Part shown: one piece after another, positions 23,615-31,872 of the stretch
Layout: each line of letters starts with the position of its first letter
Numbering within the stretch: the stretch's first letter is position 1
Source of the DNA: an uncultured Collinsella sp.
GTDB lineage: Bacteria > Actinomycetota > Coriobacteriia > Coriobacteriales > Coriobacteriaceae
Length of the DNA: 60,183 nucleotides
NCBI GenBank assembly: GCA_900540985.1
Contig: UQIC01000011.1
Location: 1 to 60,183, forward strand
Direction: 5' to 3'
The notes under the pieces: model-generated
Told to the model about the DNA's origin: nothing
The model's database searches: none
Seen by the model: only the letters and a program-made list of their open reading frames with translations
Made by a program: the position numbers and the translations under genes

Positions 23615-25558
23615 ATGAACACCCTCGCCGCCAAAGTCAGCCGGCAGCGCCACCTGTTTGCGCGATTCGCTTCCGTCTGCGTGCTCGTCACGCTTGCGTT
23701 GTTGCTGCTGCCTGTCGCCGCGCACGCCGGCGGCTACTCCATGACCCAAACTTATATCAGTGCCACGGTTGAGGCCGATGGATCGCTGACCGTTGTCGAG
23801 GGACGCCAGTTTGATTTCGACGACGACATCAACGGCGTGTTTTGGGAGATCAATACGGGCACCAACCAGCAGGGCGGCACGGCGGGCGTCGACGTGCTGA
23901 GTGTCGAGGAAGAGGACACCGCGTTTAACAAAGTCGATAGCGCGAACAAGGGCGATTCTGGCGTCTACACGGTCGAGCAGACCAGTGACGGCGTAAGGAT
24001 TAAGGTGTTCAGCCCCCACGAGAGCGGCGACAGCGCGATCTATTATGTGGGCTACACCATGACCGGTGCGGTTATGAACTGGGCCGATACCGCCGAGCTC
24101 TACTGGAAGTTCGTGGGCGACGGCTGGTCTGCGGATTCCGACGATGTCGAGATGGAAGTGCGCTTCGCTAATGCCGCTGCCGGGACGGCGGCCGTCAAGG
24201 GCGATAATTTCCGCGCATGGGGCCACGGCCCGCTGACGGGCGATGTATCGCTCGATGCGGACGAACCCATGGTCACCTATACCATTCCCTGTGTGCATCA
24301 GGGCGAATTCGCCGAGGCACGCATCGCCTTCCCTAGCGACTGGGTGCCGCAGCTTACCGCCTCGGGCGAAGAGCGCATGTCAACGATCATGAGCGAAGAG
24401 AAGGAATGGGCCGACGAGGCTAACGCCCGCCGCGCTCACGCTCGCATGATTGCCAATGCACTTGCCGTGCTAAGTGTTGTCGCGGCGTTGGCCTTTACCG
24501 GCACAATCGTTGTGCTTAAGCTGCGCAAGCGCAAGCCCAAGCCGTTTTTCCAGGACGAATATTTCCGCGATGTGCCTTCGGCCGACCATCCCGCCGTGCT
24601 TTCGGCCCTCATGAGCTGGAACGAGGTGCCCGATCAGGCATATATCGCCACGCTCATGAAGCTCACTGACGACCGTGTGATCAAGCTGGAGCAGGCGACC
24701 GTGACCAAGGCCAAGAAGGGTCCGTTGGGGCGTGAAAAAGAAGAGCAGACGTATCGCGTGACGGTGAGTGATGCGGGCTGGAAGTCGGCCAAGGGCATTG
24801 ACCACATGGTGCTCAAGGTCTTCTTTGCCGGTGCTAAGCCTGACGAGAACGGCGATCGCTCGCGCACGTTCGACGAGCTGCAGCACTACGTCAAGCAGCA
24901 CTCTACACCCGTGGGCGACAAGCTCGAGGACTATCAGAGCACCGTTAAGGGCAAGCTGGCCGATAGCGAGTACGTTGCCTCAGACGGCATTGTTGCAATG
25001 GTGTTTTGCCTGGTTCTTGGTATCCTGATCGCCTTTGTTCCCGTGGGATCCATCTTCTTTACCGATGGCGCACAGGCGAACATTACCGCCGCGTTTATCT
25101 CGGTGCCGATTGTGCTGGTGGGTATCGGCGTGGGCCTTACGTTCCGCCGCTTTACGCCGGAGGGCGCCGAGGTGGCGGCTCGCTGCAAGGCACTTAAGCA
25201 TTGGCTCGAGGACTTCACTCGTCTAAAGGAAGCCGTCCCCGGCGATCTGGTGCTGTGGAACAAGCTGCTGGTGATGGGCGTGGCGCTGGGTGTTTCCAAG
25301 GAAGTGCTGCGTCAGCTTGCCGAGGCCGTGCCGCCCGAGGTGCGCGAGGCCGACGGCTTCTATGACAATTATCCCTGCTACTGGTGGTACTACCATCATT
25401 ACGGTATCGAGTCTCCGCTCGATTCGTTCGATGACGTGTATCACGAGAGCATCCGTGAGCTGGCGTCGAGCTCCGACAGCTCGGGCGGCGGCGGAGGCGG
25501 CGGCTTCTCTGGCGGCGGAGGCGGCGGCGTCGGCGGAGGCGGCGGCGGAACGTTCTAG
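23615..25558 (+). CDS. DUF2207 family membrane protein
   Basis: A 647-residue protein of the YciQ-like DUF2207 family. It has a signal-like hydrophobic N-terminus (residues about 17-40, ending AAHAGG). An extracellular beta-rich domain (YISATVEADGSLTVVEGRQF onward) is followed by a membrane segment near ANALAVLSVVAALAFTGTIV. A cytoplasmic domain with KLTDDRVIKLEQA comes next, then two more membrane segments (AMVFCLVLGILIAFVPVGSI and AAFISVPIVLVGIGVGL). The C-terminus ends in a run of glycines broken by FS, V and TF. Function is unknown; glycine-rich ends are common in this family. ATG at 23615 has AAAGGATG upstream. Confidence 0.82.
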   Translation: MNTLAAKVSRQRHLFARFASVCVLVTLALLLLPVAAHAGGYSMTQTYISATVEADGSLTVVEGRQFDFDDDINGVFWEINTGTNQQGGTAGVDVLSVEEEDTAFNKVDSANKGDSGVYTVEQTSDGVRIKVFSPHESGDSAIYYVGYTMTGAVMNWADTAELYWKFVGDGWSADSDDVEMEVRFANAAAGTAAVKGDNFRAWGHGPLTGDVSLDADEPMVTYTIPCVHQGEFAEARIAFPSDWVPQLTASGEERMSTIMSEEKEWADEANARRAHARMIANALAVLSVVAALAFTGTIVVLKLRKRKPKPFFQDEYFRDVPSADHPAVLSALMSWNEVPDQAYIATLMKLTDDRVIKLEQATVTKAKKGPLGREKEEQTYRVTVSDAGWKSAKGIDHMVLKVFFAGAKPDENGDRSRTFDELQHYVKQHSTPVGDKLEDYQSTVKGKLADSEYVASDGIVAMVFCLVLGILIAFVPVGSIFFTDGAQANITAAFISVPIVLVGIGVGLTFRRFTPEGAEVAARCKALKHWLEDFTRLKEAVPGDLVLWNKLLVMGVALGVSKEVLRQLAEAVPPEVREADGFYDNYPCYWWYYHHYGIESPLDSFDDVYHESIRELASSSDSSGGGGGGGFSGGGGGGVGGGGGGTF

Positions 25559-25572
25559 CGCGCTCTGATTTT

Positions 25573-25618
25573 TGGGATGGATCTTCTCCGGCGACTGCCG
25601 ACGGATCCATCCCATTTT
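25573..25618 (+). terminator. Terminator after the DUF2207 gene
   Basis: TGGGATGGATC pairs perfectly with GATCCATCCCA and is followed by TTTTCAT. It lies 14 bases after the stop codon. Confidence 0.85.
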
Positions 25619-25639
25619 CATGCGCTACCTACGAAGGCT

Positions 25640-25681
25640 GTCCCCAACGACTAATCACTGGGAACATCCCTAAATGACTAG
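25640..25681. repeat. Diverged TGACTAG repeat pair
   Basis: GTCCCCAACGACTA (25640-25653) and ATCCCTAAATGACTAG (25666-25681) repeat the boxes seen at 23452-23493, with nearly the same spacing (26 against 27 bases). The second is preceded by GGGAAC, as in AAGAACGTCCCC at 23474. Confidence 0.7.
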
Positions 25682-25696
25682 GTATGGCTGCTGGGT

Positions 25697-26338
25697 TTAG
25701 GCTGTTAGATCGAGTTCGTAGAGGAAGCTTTCGCGCGGCATGTCGTGACGGCGCTCTTCGCGGTTGGCGCGGTGCGTGGCCGTGCGCTTAAAGCCGTGCA
25801 GCTCGTAGAACTTCCACGAGCAGTTGGAGTCGGTGTACAGGTGCGCCCTCGTCGCTCCAAGCGAGGACAGGTGCGAGACGGCGGCATCGAGCAGAACCGT
25901 GCCAACGCCCAGGCCATGGACATCGCGATCCACGGCAAGCAGCGTGACCTCGTTGTCGTGCGGCAACGGGCTGCTCTCGAGCAGGCGGTTGTTGGTTCGG
26001 ATGGTTGCGCGCACAAACGAGAGATACTCGGCGCACGCATCGGGCTCTAGCTCACGCATCTGCGATAGCAGCGCGCGTTCGGTATCCATCCAATGCTCGT
26101 TGATAGTGGCGCCGGAGCTCTGTCCCGCACGCGCGAGCGAAATGCCACGCGCCTGACCGTCGATTACGGCAACCTGTGAAAACGTCGACGACGAAAGGCA
26201 ATAGGCGAGGTCGCACGCGGCCTCAAGGCGGTTGTACTCATCGTTATCCGAATTGTTATGCCAAAGCTGCTGCAGAATCAGCGCGATGGCGTCGAAGTCT
26301 TCGGTATCAAACGGTCGGTAGAGAACCCGCGAGACCAT
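25697..26338 (-). CDS. GNAT-family N-acetyltransferase
   Basis: The 213-residue product carries a GNAT acetyl-CoA-binding core: VTLLAVDRDVHGLGVGTVLLDAAVSHL (motif A, with the R/Q-x-x-G-x-G/A-like HGLGVG), then GATRAHLYTDSNCSWKFYELHGFKRT (motif B). The N-terminal third begins YRPFDTEDFDAIALIL, typical for the fold. The acceptor substrate is unknown. An AGAGG ribosome-binding site precedes the ATG at 26338. It is divergent from purH. Confidence 0.85.
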   Translation of the reverse strand: MVSRVLYRPFDTEDFDAIALILQQLWHNNSDNDEYNRLEAACDLAYCLSSSTFSQVAVIDGQARGISLARAGQSSGATINEHWMDTERALLSQMRELEPDACAEYLSFVRATIRTNNRLLESSPLPHDNEVTLLAVDRDVHGLGVGTVLLDAAVSHLSSLGATRAHLYTDSNCSWKFYELHGFKRTATHRANREERRHDMPRESFLYELDLTA

Positions 26339-26615
26339 GGTGCCTCTTTCTTTTGCGGATGCATATCGAGCACAGTTCTACCACGCCATTGGTATCTAAT
26401 TATGGTGCCCCTGTGTTCCATGAACTCACCGTGCCCGGTGCCATGCCCATCCCCTCCGCTCGCAAACTTTTTCTGCACATGCGCCCGTTGCGGGGTGCAT
26501 CGATGCGCTCGATGCGCTACATTAAATCAGTATTTTCAATGCCGCTGCGCGAGCGCTGCAGATCGACGTATCACCGACTCACAGAGCACGGCGGCGTACC
26601 AGACAGGAGGACTGC

Positions 26616-28223
26616 ATGGGATCTGATGTGAAGATCGCACGCGCGTTGATCTCGGTTACCGATAAGACGGGCGTCGTCGATTTCGCACGGACGCTGGTTG
26701 ACGACTTTGGCGTCGAGATCATCTCTACGGGCGGCACGGCTCGTGCCATCGAGGACGCGGGCGTTCCCGTAACCCCCATCGAGGAGTTCACGGGCTATCC
26801 CGAGATGATGGACGGCCGCGTTAAGACCCTGCACCCCAAGGTTCATGGCGCGCTGCTGGCCCGCCGCGATTCCGAGCAACACATGCAGGAGGCGGCTCAG
26901 CACGGCATTAAGCTGATCGATCTGGTCGTCGTCAACCTGTACGAGTTCGAGAAGACCGTCGCCAACCCTGAGGTCACCTTCGCGGACGCCATCGAGCACA
27001 TCGACATCGGTGGCCCCTCCATGCTGCGCTCTGCCGCCAAGAACGCCACGAGCGTTACCGTCATTTCCGACCCGGCCGACTATGATGCCGTCCTGGCCGA
27101 GATGCACGAGACCGGTGGCTGCACCACGCTTTCCACCCGTCGTCGCCTGCAGGTGAAGGTCTACCAGACCACCGCCGCCTACGACACGGCCATCTCCCGC
27201 TGGCTCGCCGCCCAGGCAAGCGACGTGGCGGACACCTCTGCCAAGCTCGAGATTTCGCTGGAGAAGGTCGACGACCTGCGCTATGGCGAGAACCCGCAGC
27301 AGAAAGCCACAGTCTATCGCTTTGCCGAGGGCTGCGAGAACACCGCGAGCTCGCAGTTCCCGCTCGTGGGCTCCAAGCAGATCCAGGGCAAGCCGCTCAG
27401 CTACAACAACTATCTGGATGCCGACGCCGCTTGGAACCTGGTCCGCGAGTTCGACGAGCCGGCCTGCGTGATCCTCAAGCACCAGAACCCTTGCGGTTCT
27501 GCCGTTGCCGAGGACATCACGGCTGCCTACGACCGCGCATTCGCCTGCGATCCCAAGAGCGCCTTTGGCGGCATCATCGCCTGCAACCGCGAGGTTCCCT
27601 ATGAGCTGGTCGAGCACTTTGCCGATCAGAACAAGCAGTTCGTCGAGGTCATCATCGCCCCGAGCTACACTGCCGAGGCGCTCGAGCGCATGGCCAAGCG
27701 CCCCAACCTGCGCGTGCTGGCCACCGGCGGCGTGGACCACGGCGCCCAGGTGGAGCTGCGCTCCATCGACGGCGGCATGCTGGTGCAGGAAGTCGACCAC
27801 GTGACCGAGGATCCCGCGACCTTTACGTTCCCCACCGACCGCAAGCCCACCGACGCCGAGATGGCCGAGCTCGAGTTTGCCTGGAAGGTCTGCAAGGGCG
27901 TTAAGTCCAACGCCATCTTGGTTTCCAAGGGCAAGGCCGGCATTGGCATGGGCCCGGGTCAGCCTAACCGCGTTGACTCTGCGCTGCTTGCCTGCGAGCG
28001 TGCCGAGGACTTCTGCGAGCGCGAGGGCGTGGAGAAGGGCGGCTTTGCCTGTGCAAGCGACGCGTTCTTCCCGTTCCGCGACAATGTTGACGTGCTCGCC
28101 GCGCACGGTGTGACCTGCATCATCCAGCCCGGCGGCTCCAAGCGCGACGACGAGAGCATCCAGGCCTGCAATGAGCACAATATTGCTATGGTGTTTACGG
28201 GCGCTCGCCACTTCCGCCACTAA
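26616..28223 (+). CDS. purH: Bifunctional AICAR transformylase/IMP cyclohydrolase
   Basis: PurH catalyses the last two steps of IMP synthesis; its substrate AICAR is also the by-product of the HisH-HisF reaction in this window. The N-terminal cyclohydrolase domain has ALISVTDKTGVVDFA, ISTGGTARAIEDAG and GRVKTLHPKVHGALL. The transformylase domain has LRYGENPQQKATVYR, GKPLSYNNYLDADAAW, LKHQNPCGSAV and the late SDAFFPFRDNVD and IIQPGGSKRDDES. It has 535 residues, a usual length. AGGAGG lies upstream. A 277-base divergent gap separates it from the GNAT gene; I see no riboswitch there. Confidence 0.97.
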   Translation: MGSDVKIARALISVTDKTGVVDFARTLVDDFGVEIISTGGTARAIEDAGVPVTPIEEFTGYPEMMDGRVKTLHPKVHGALLARRDSEQHMQEAAQHGIKLIDLVVVNLYEFEKTVANPEVTFADAIEHIDIGGPSMLRSAAKNATSVTVISDPADYDAVLAEMHETGGCTTLSTRRRLQVKVYQTTAAYDTAISRWLAAQASDVADTSAKLEISLEKVDDLRYGENPQQKATVYRFAEGCENTASSQFPLVGSKQIQGKPLSYNNYLDADAAWNLVREFDEPACVILKHQNPCGSAVAEDITAAYDRAFACDPKSAFGGIIACNREVPYELVEHFADQNKQFVEVIIAPSYTAEALERMAKRPNLRVLATGGVDHGAQVELRSIDGGMLVQEVDHVTEDPATFTFPTDRKPTDAEMAELEFAWKVCKGVKSNAILVSKGKAGIGMGPGQPNRVDSALLACERAEDFCEREGVEKGGFACASDAFFPFRDNVDVLAAHGVTCIIQPGGSKRDDESIQACNEHNIAMVFTGARHFRH

Positions 28224-28252
28224 GTTCCGCTTTGGGACAAAATAATCTCCGC

Positions 28253-28288
28253 AAAAGACGGCTGCTCCGTTTGGAGGGCCGTCTTTTT
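28253..28288 (+). terminator. Rho-independent terminator after purH
   Basis: AAAAGACGGC and nearby TGCTCC pair with GGAGG and GCCGTCTTTTT to form a long stem with a GTTT-type loop and a T-run. TATAAG at 28291 could be the next gene's -10 box. Confidence 0.9.
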
Positions 28289-28328
28289 GGTATAAGAGGA
28301 CGGAATGACTAACACGAAAGGTACAACC

Positions 28329-29036
28329 ATGCCCCAGATTGATGAAGCCGAGCTGTTTGGCAATGCCGAGGATCAGCGTGCGTACGAGGACTTTTGCGCC
28401 AATCAGGAGGCGGTCGAGAAGTTTACGCTCGACAAGCCCGCGCTTGTCTGCCGTTGGCGCATGTCCAATAAAAAGGTGCCCATGCTCAACCGCCACATTC
28501 GCGCACTGTCCGAGCGCCTGGTGCAGGGCGAGCCGCTTACCCATAACATGCTCAGCTGGGCCAAGCAGCACGTTGAGTGGTCGCTTGCCGAGGGCGATTA
28601 CACCGCGCGCGACGGCGTGCTCATGCTGGTGATCGACGTTAACGGTAATGCCGCCATGACGGTGGGGGAGTACGAGCCGCTGGCCGACACGTCGGCCAAG
28701 GCGCTGCGTGCCCGTTCTGCCGAGGCTCGCTCCGAAGCCGACGAGACCGGCGTGGCGCCCGAGCTGCTCGCCGCCGTCAACAACGGCGAGCTTGCCTTTG
28801 TGGCGCCGGCGGACGAGTGCCTGTGCGGCACGGCGACGCTCATCGAGCAACTGGCCCAGACCAAGGGCATCCCGGTCACGCGCGTAGACATTCCCGCGCA
28901 GCTCAAGGGCGCCTTGTTCCTGGTGAGCGACGAGCACGGCGTGGTCCCCGCAATCGAGGCCGACGCCGCCGAGGCCGACGCCGCCACGGTCGCCTTCTTC
29001 GCCGAAGGCTACGAAAAGCTCCGTGCCCGCCGCTAA
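28329..29036 (+). CDS. Unknown soluble protein
   Basis: I do not recognise the family. The 235-residue protein (from ATG 28329 after AAAGG; an in-frame ATG at 28305 is possible) has no membrane segment or signal. The first half is charged and helical with a basic patch CRWRMSNKKVPMLNRH. The middle contains LMLVIDVNGNAAMTVGEYEPL, beta-like, and the second half has Ala-rich helices. A CLCGTATLIEQLAQTKG stretch is notable. It has its own terminator on both sides, so it is probably monocistronic. Confidence 0.65.
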   Translation: MPQIDEAELFGNAEDQRAYEDFCANQEAVEKFTLDKPALVCRWRMSNKKVPMLNRHIRALSERLVQGEPLTHNMLSWAKQHVEWSLAEGDYTARDGVLMLVIDVNGNAAMTVGEYEPLADTSAKALRARSAEARSEADETGVAPELLAAVNNGELAFVAPADECLCGTATLIEQLAQTKGIPVTRVDIPAQLKGALFLVSDEHGVVPAIEADAAEADAATVAFFAEGYEKLRARR

Positions 29037-29050
29037 ATGATGTTTCTGGG

Positions 29051-29080
29051 ACGGGGATTAAAAACTCATTTAATTCCCGT
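29051..29080 (+). terminator. Hairpin after the unknown protein gene
   Basis: ACGGGGATTAAA pairs with TTTAATTCCCGT (one G-U pair) around a six-base loop. It is preceded by CTGGG so that GGGAC overlaps the 5' arm. The T-run is weak, so termination is likely but not certain. Confidence 0.6.
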
Positions 29081-29210
29081 GCTCGTCGCGAGCGAGGGGC
29101 AAGTCTCTGCCACTCGCGAACAGTTCTGTCACTTTGGTGCCGCGTGAGGCGCGTATCTGCGGATCCGCGGCCATAATGGGGCAAGACAACCAAGAGGGGG
29201 GGCGGAATCC

Positions 29211-29882
29211 ATGGCGCTAATCTATATCGTTGAGGACGACGAGCCCATTCGTCGTGAACTTATCGACATCCTTGCCCGCGCCGGGTTTGAAATCGAGGCC
29301 TGCGAATCGTTTGAGCATGTCTCGCGCGATATTCTCGCCGCCGCGCCCGACCTGGTGCTGCTCGACCTCACGCTTCCCGTCAAGGACGGCCAGCATATCT
29401 GCCACGAGGTTCGCCGCGAATCCGAGGTTCCCATCATCGTCCTCACGTCGCGCACGACCGAGATCGACGAGGTCATGGCCATGACGCTCGGCGCGGACGA
29501 CTTTGTTCCCAAGCCCTACAGCGCCCGTGTGCTCGTGGCGCGCATCAATGCCTTGCTGCGTCGCACCGCGGCGGCGGGCGAGCGCAGCACGCTCGTCCAC
29601 AAGGGACTGGAGCTCGACCTCGCACGCTCCATGGTCACCAACACGCAAACGGGCACCAGCACCGAGCTCACAAAAAACGAACTGCGTATTCTCTCGCTGC
29701 TTCTGAGCCGCGCGGGCAAGATTGTTTCGCGCTCGGCCATCATGCAGGATCTGTGGGACTCCGACGCCTTCGTGGACGACAATACGCTTACCGTCAACAT
29801 CAACCGCCTGCGCACCACGCTCGAAAAAATCGGCATCAAGGGGTATTTGACGACGCACCGCGGCCAAGGCTATTCGGTCTAG
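29211..29882 (+). CDS. BceR-like OmpR-family response regulator
   Basis: The 223-residue regulator has EDDEP, phospho-acceptor Asp52 in LVLLDLTLP, Thr/Ser in LTSRTTEID and Lys in DFVPKPYSA. The C-terminal winged helix shows TKNELRILSLLLSRAG and VDDNTLTVNINRLRTTL, a sequence typical of regulators paired with BceS/VanS-type kinases. The kinase gene follows after nine bases. Such pairs in other bacteria respond to antimicrobial peptides together with an ABC transporter; none is adjacent here. Confidence 0.92.
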   Translation: MALIYIVEDDEPIRRELIDILARAGFEIEACESFEHVSRDILAAAPDLVLLDLTLPVKDGQHICHEVRRESEVPIIVLTSRTTEIDEVMAMTLGADDFVPKPYSARVLVARINALLRRTAAAGERSTLVHKGLELDLARSMVTNTQTGTSTELTKNELRILSLLLSRAGKIVSRSAIMQDLWDSDAFVDDNTLTVNINRLRTTLEKIGIKGYLTTHRGQGYSV

Positions 29883-29891
29883 AGGCCGGCT

Positions 29892-30935
29892 ATGTCGTTT
29901 GCCAAGTTCTTTAAAGACGCGCTGCTTCCCGTCGCCGTGTGGACGTGCGGCGTGCTGCTGAGCTGCTTTGTGCTGACGGTCGCCGGTGCACCCGTTTCTA
30001 TCGTGGTCGTGGCGGTTGGCGTGTCCTTTATCTTTGGTATGCTCGGCATCGTGATCGAGTACGCTCGCCGTCGCCGTTTTCTGCGTCAGTTGGAGCGCGC
30101 GGCAGAGGAGCTCGAGAGTCCCGCATGGGTGCAAGAGATGGTGCAATGCCCGACCTATGCCGAGGGCGAGCTCGAATACGAGGTCTTGCGCCGGGTGGGC
30201 AAAGCCGCCTGCGACGAGGTTGCCGAAGGCAGGCGTCAGACCGATGACTATCGCGACTATATCGAGAGCTGGGTCCACGAGGCCAAGCTGCCCCTGGCGG
30301 CGGCTCACCTGATTTTGGAAAACCTGGACAGCAGCGAAGACGACCTGTCGCGCGTGGACGACCTGGCACGCGAACTTGCTCGCGTGGAGCGCTATATCGA
30401 CCAGGCGCTGTACTACGCGCGCTCGGAAGTCGTGGAGCGCGACTACCTGATTCGCCGCTGGGATCTCAAAACCTTGGTGACGGGCGCGATTAAAGCCAAC
30501 GCGCGCGAGCTCATTGCGGCGCATGTGGCCCCGGTGTGCGAGAACCTCGACTTCGAGGTCTTTACCGACGAGAAGTGGCTCGAGTTTATTCTGGGCCAGC
30601 TCATTCAGAACAGCATTAAATATGCGCGTGAGGACGGCGCAAAGATCGTGTTTTCGGGTGCGTTGCTGGACGAGGGCCTGGCAAGCGAGCGCATCGAGCT
30701 TACCGTCGCGGACAACGGCTGCGGCGTGTGTGCGGCAGACCTACCGCGCGTGTTCGAGAAGGGCTTTACCGGCGACAACGGTCGCACCACCAAGCGCGCA
30801 ACGGGCATCGGCCTCTACCTGGTGGCGCGTCTGTGCTCCAAGATGGGCATCGACGTCACCGCAGCATCCGAGCCCGGCGAAGGCTTTGTCGTCACGTTCG
30901 CCTTCTCGACGAACAAGTTCCAATACTTTGAGTAG
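29892..30935 (+). CDS. BceS-like intramembrane-sensing histidine kinase
   Basis: A 347-residue kinase with two close N-terminal membrane segments (LPVAVWTCGVLLSCFVLTV and VSIVVVAVGVSFIFGMLGIV) and almost no external loop, the layout of intramembrane-sensing kinases. The H-box is ESWVHEAKLPLAAAHLILE, with HEAKLP where most kinases have HEIKTP. N-box QLIQNSIKYARE, VADNGCGV, FEKGFTGDNG and ATGIGLYLVARLCSKMG complete the ATPase domain. The product should phosphorylate the upstream regulator. No BceAB-type transporter is in the neighbourhood, so a remote partner or another signal is likely. Confidence 0.9.
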   Translation: MSFAKFFKDALLPVAVWTCGVLLSCFVLTVAGAPVSIVVVAVGVSFIFGMLGIVIEYARRRRFLRQLERAAEELESPAWVQEMVQCPTYAEGELEYEVLRRVGKAACDEVAEGRRQTDDYRDYIESWVHEAKLPLAAAHLILENLDSSEDDLSRVDDLARELARVERYIDQALYYARSEVVERDYLIRRWDLKTLVTGAIKANARELIAAHVAPVCENLDFEVFTDEKWLEFILGQLIQNSIKYAREDGAKIVFSGALLDEGLASERIELTVADNGCGVCAADLPRVFEKGFTGDNGRTTKRATGIGLYLVARLCSKMGIDVTAASEPGEGFVVTFAFSTNKFQYFE

Positions 30936-31017
30936 GCGGGCCGTCTTGCGGCACGGACGGCTATGTTCCCGAACGTGAACACAACTATGGGGCTCAAATG
31001 AATCCCCCATAAAAAAC

Positions 31018-31050
31018 GTGCCGCCCCAAACGGGGCGGCACACCATTTTT
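31018..31050 (+). terminator. Rho-independent terminator after the BceRS-like pair
   Basis: GTGCCGCCCC pairs perfectly with GGGGCGGCAC around AAAC and is followed by ACCATTTTT. Confidence 0.92.
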
Positions 31051-31083
31051 CCATCAGCCAACTCGCTGAAGTACGGTGACGAA

Positions 31084-31174
31084 GGCGCGAGGCCGGGAGG
31101 GGTTATCTAAGCCGACATCCCGCAGCCGCGAAGCGGCGAGGACGTCGGCGTGATAACCCCGCAGGCCTTGCGCC
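31084..31174. repeat. Long imperfect palindrome before the UspA gene end
   Basis: The left arm GGCGCGAGGCCGGGAGGGGT continues to GCCGACATCC. The right arm runs from GGACGTCGGC through GATAACCCC to GGCCTTGCGCC. The tip is CCGCGAAGCGG. About 35 positions per arm largely pair. It lies between a terminator and the end of the minus-strand UspA gene. Confidence 0.7.
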
Positions 31175-31187
31175 GGCGGGAAGGAAC

Positions 31188-31625
31188 CTACTTCACGACC
31201 AAGATGTCGCAGTCCGTATTGCGCAGCAGGAACGTCGAAATCGAGCCCAGCAGCGCATACTTGATCGAGGACAGGCCGCGTGCGCCGCAGAGCACCAGGT
31301 CGGGCTTGACTACGTCGAGCATCTCGTCCTTGAGCGTCTCGCGAATACGGCCGGCGCGAATCATGACCTCGACCTCGGGAATGTCGGGATTGGCCTTGGC
31401 CTCCTCGAGCTGCTTGGCGATGGAGTTCTTAAATGCCTCCTCTAGGCCGTTGACCAGGTCGACCGGATAGGAGCCGGCGCTCTCGAGTGCCGTGGAATCG
31501 ATAACGTGGCCGATAATCAGCTTGGCGCCGTTGTTCGCGGCGACCTTGATGGCGCGTGCGAGCACAAAATCCTGCTGCTCAGTACCGTCGAGTGAAACAA
31601 ATACCTTGGTGTAGCCCTCGTTCAT
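31188..31625 (-). CDS. UspA-family universal stress protein
   Basis: A 145-residue single-domain UspA protein. It starts KVFVSLDGTEQQDFVLARAI, continues with AKLIIGHVIDS, and ends with the ATP-binding type loop LVLCGARGLSSIKYALLGSISTFLLRN and the final CDILVVK strand. GARGLSS stands in place of the common GSRG-x-S/T, so nucleotide binding is probable. Function in the cell is stress survival of unknown mechanism. AGGAGG-like GGAGGAAACC lies before the ATG. Confidence 0.92.
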   Translation of the reverse strand: MNEGYTKVFVSLDGTEQQDFVLARAIKVAANNGAKLIIGHVIDSTALESAGSYPVDLVNGLEEAFKNSIAKQLEEAKANPDIPEVEVMIRAGRIRETLKDEMLDVVKPDLVLCGARGLSSIKYALLGSISTFLLRNTDCDILVVK

Positions 31626-31872
31626 GGTTTCCTCCTTGGTCTATCGCACGGGCGCGGGGCTCGTGCGTCGGGCGGGCGCGGGCGCGTTGGCCGCCGGACA
31701 CTTTATCTTGTTGCAGTTATACCCAAGGATTTCGGTTTGACCGCTCGCAATTCTGTGAACGGACGAGTTTTTTGGTAAGGGTAGGCGCAGACACGCCCGA
31801 ACGGTTGATAATGGGACATCGCCCGCACCGTCCGCAGAACAATATCGGCGGGTGTCTAACGAGGGGGTCCCT

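Noticed and set aside
26339..26615. A purine riboswitch upstream of purH
   Set aside because: The conserved three-way-junction sequences are not visible in this gap.
26571..28937. A 788-codon minus-strand frame over purH
   Set aside because: It is antisense to a complete PurH and runs through its terminator.
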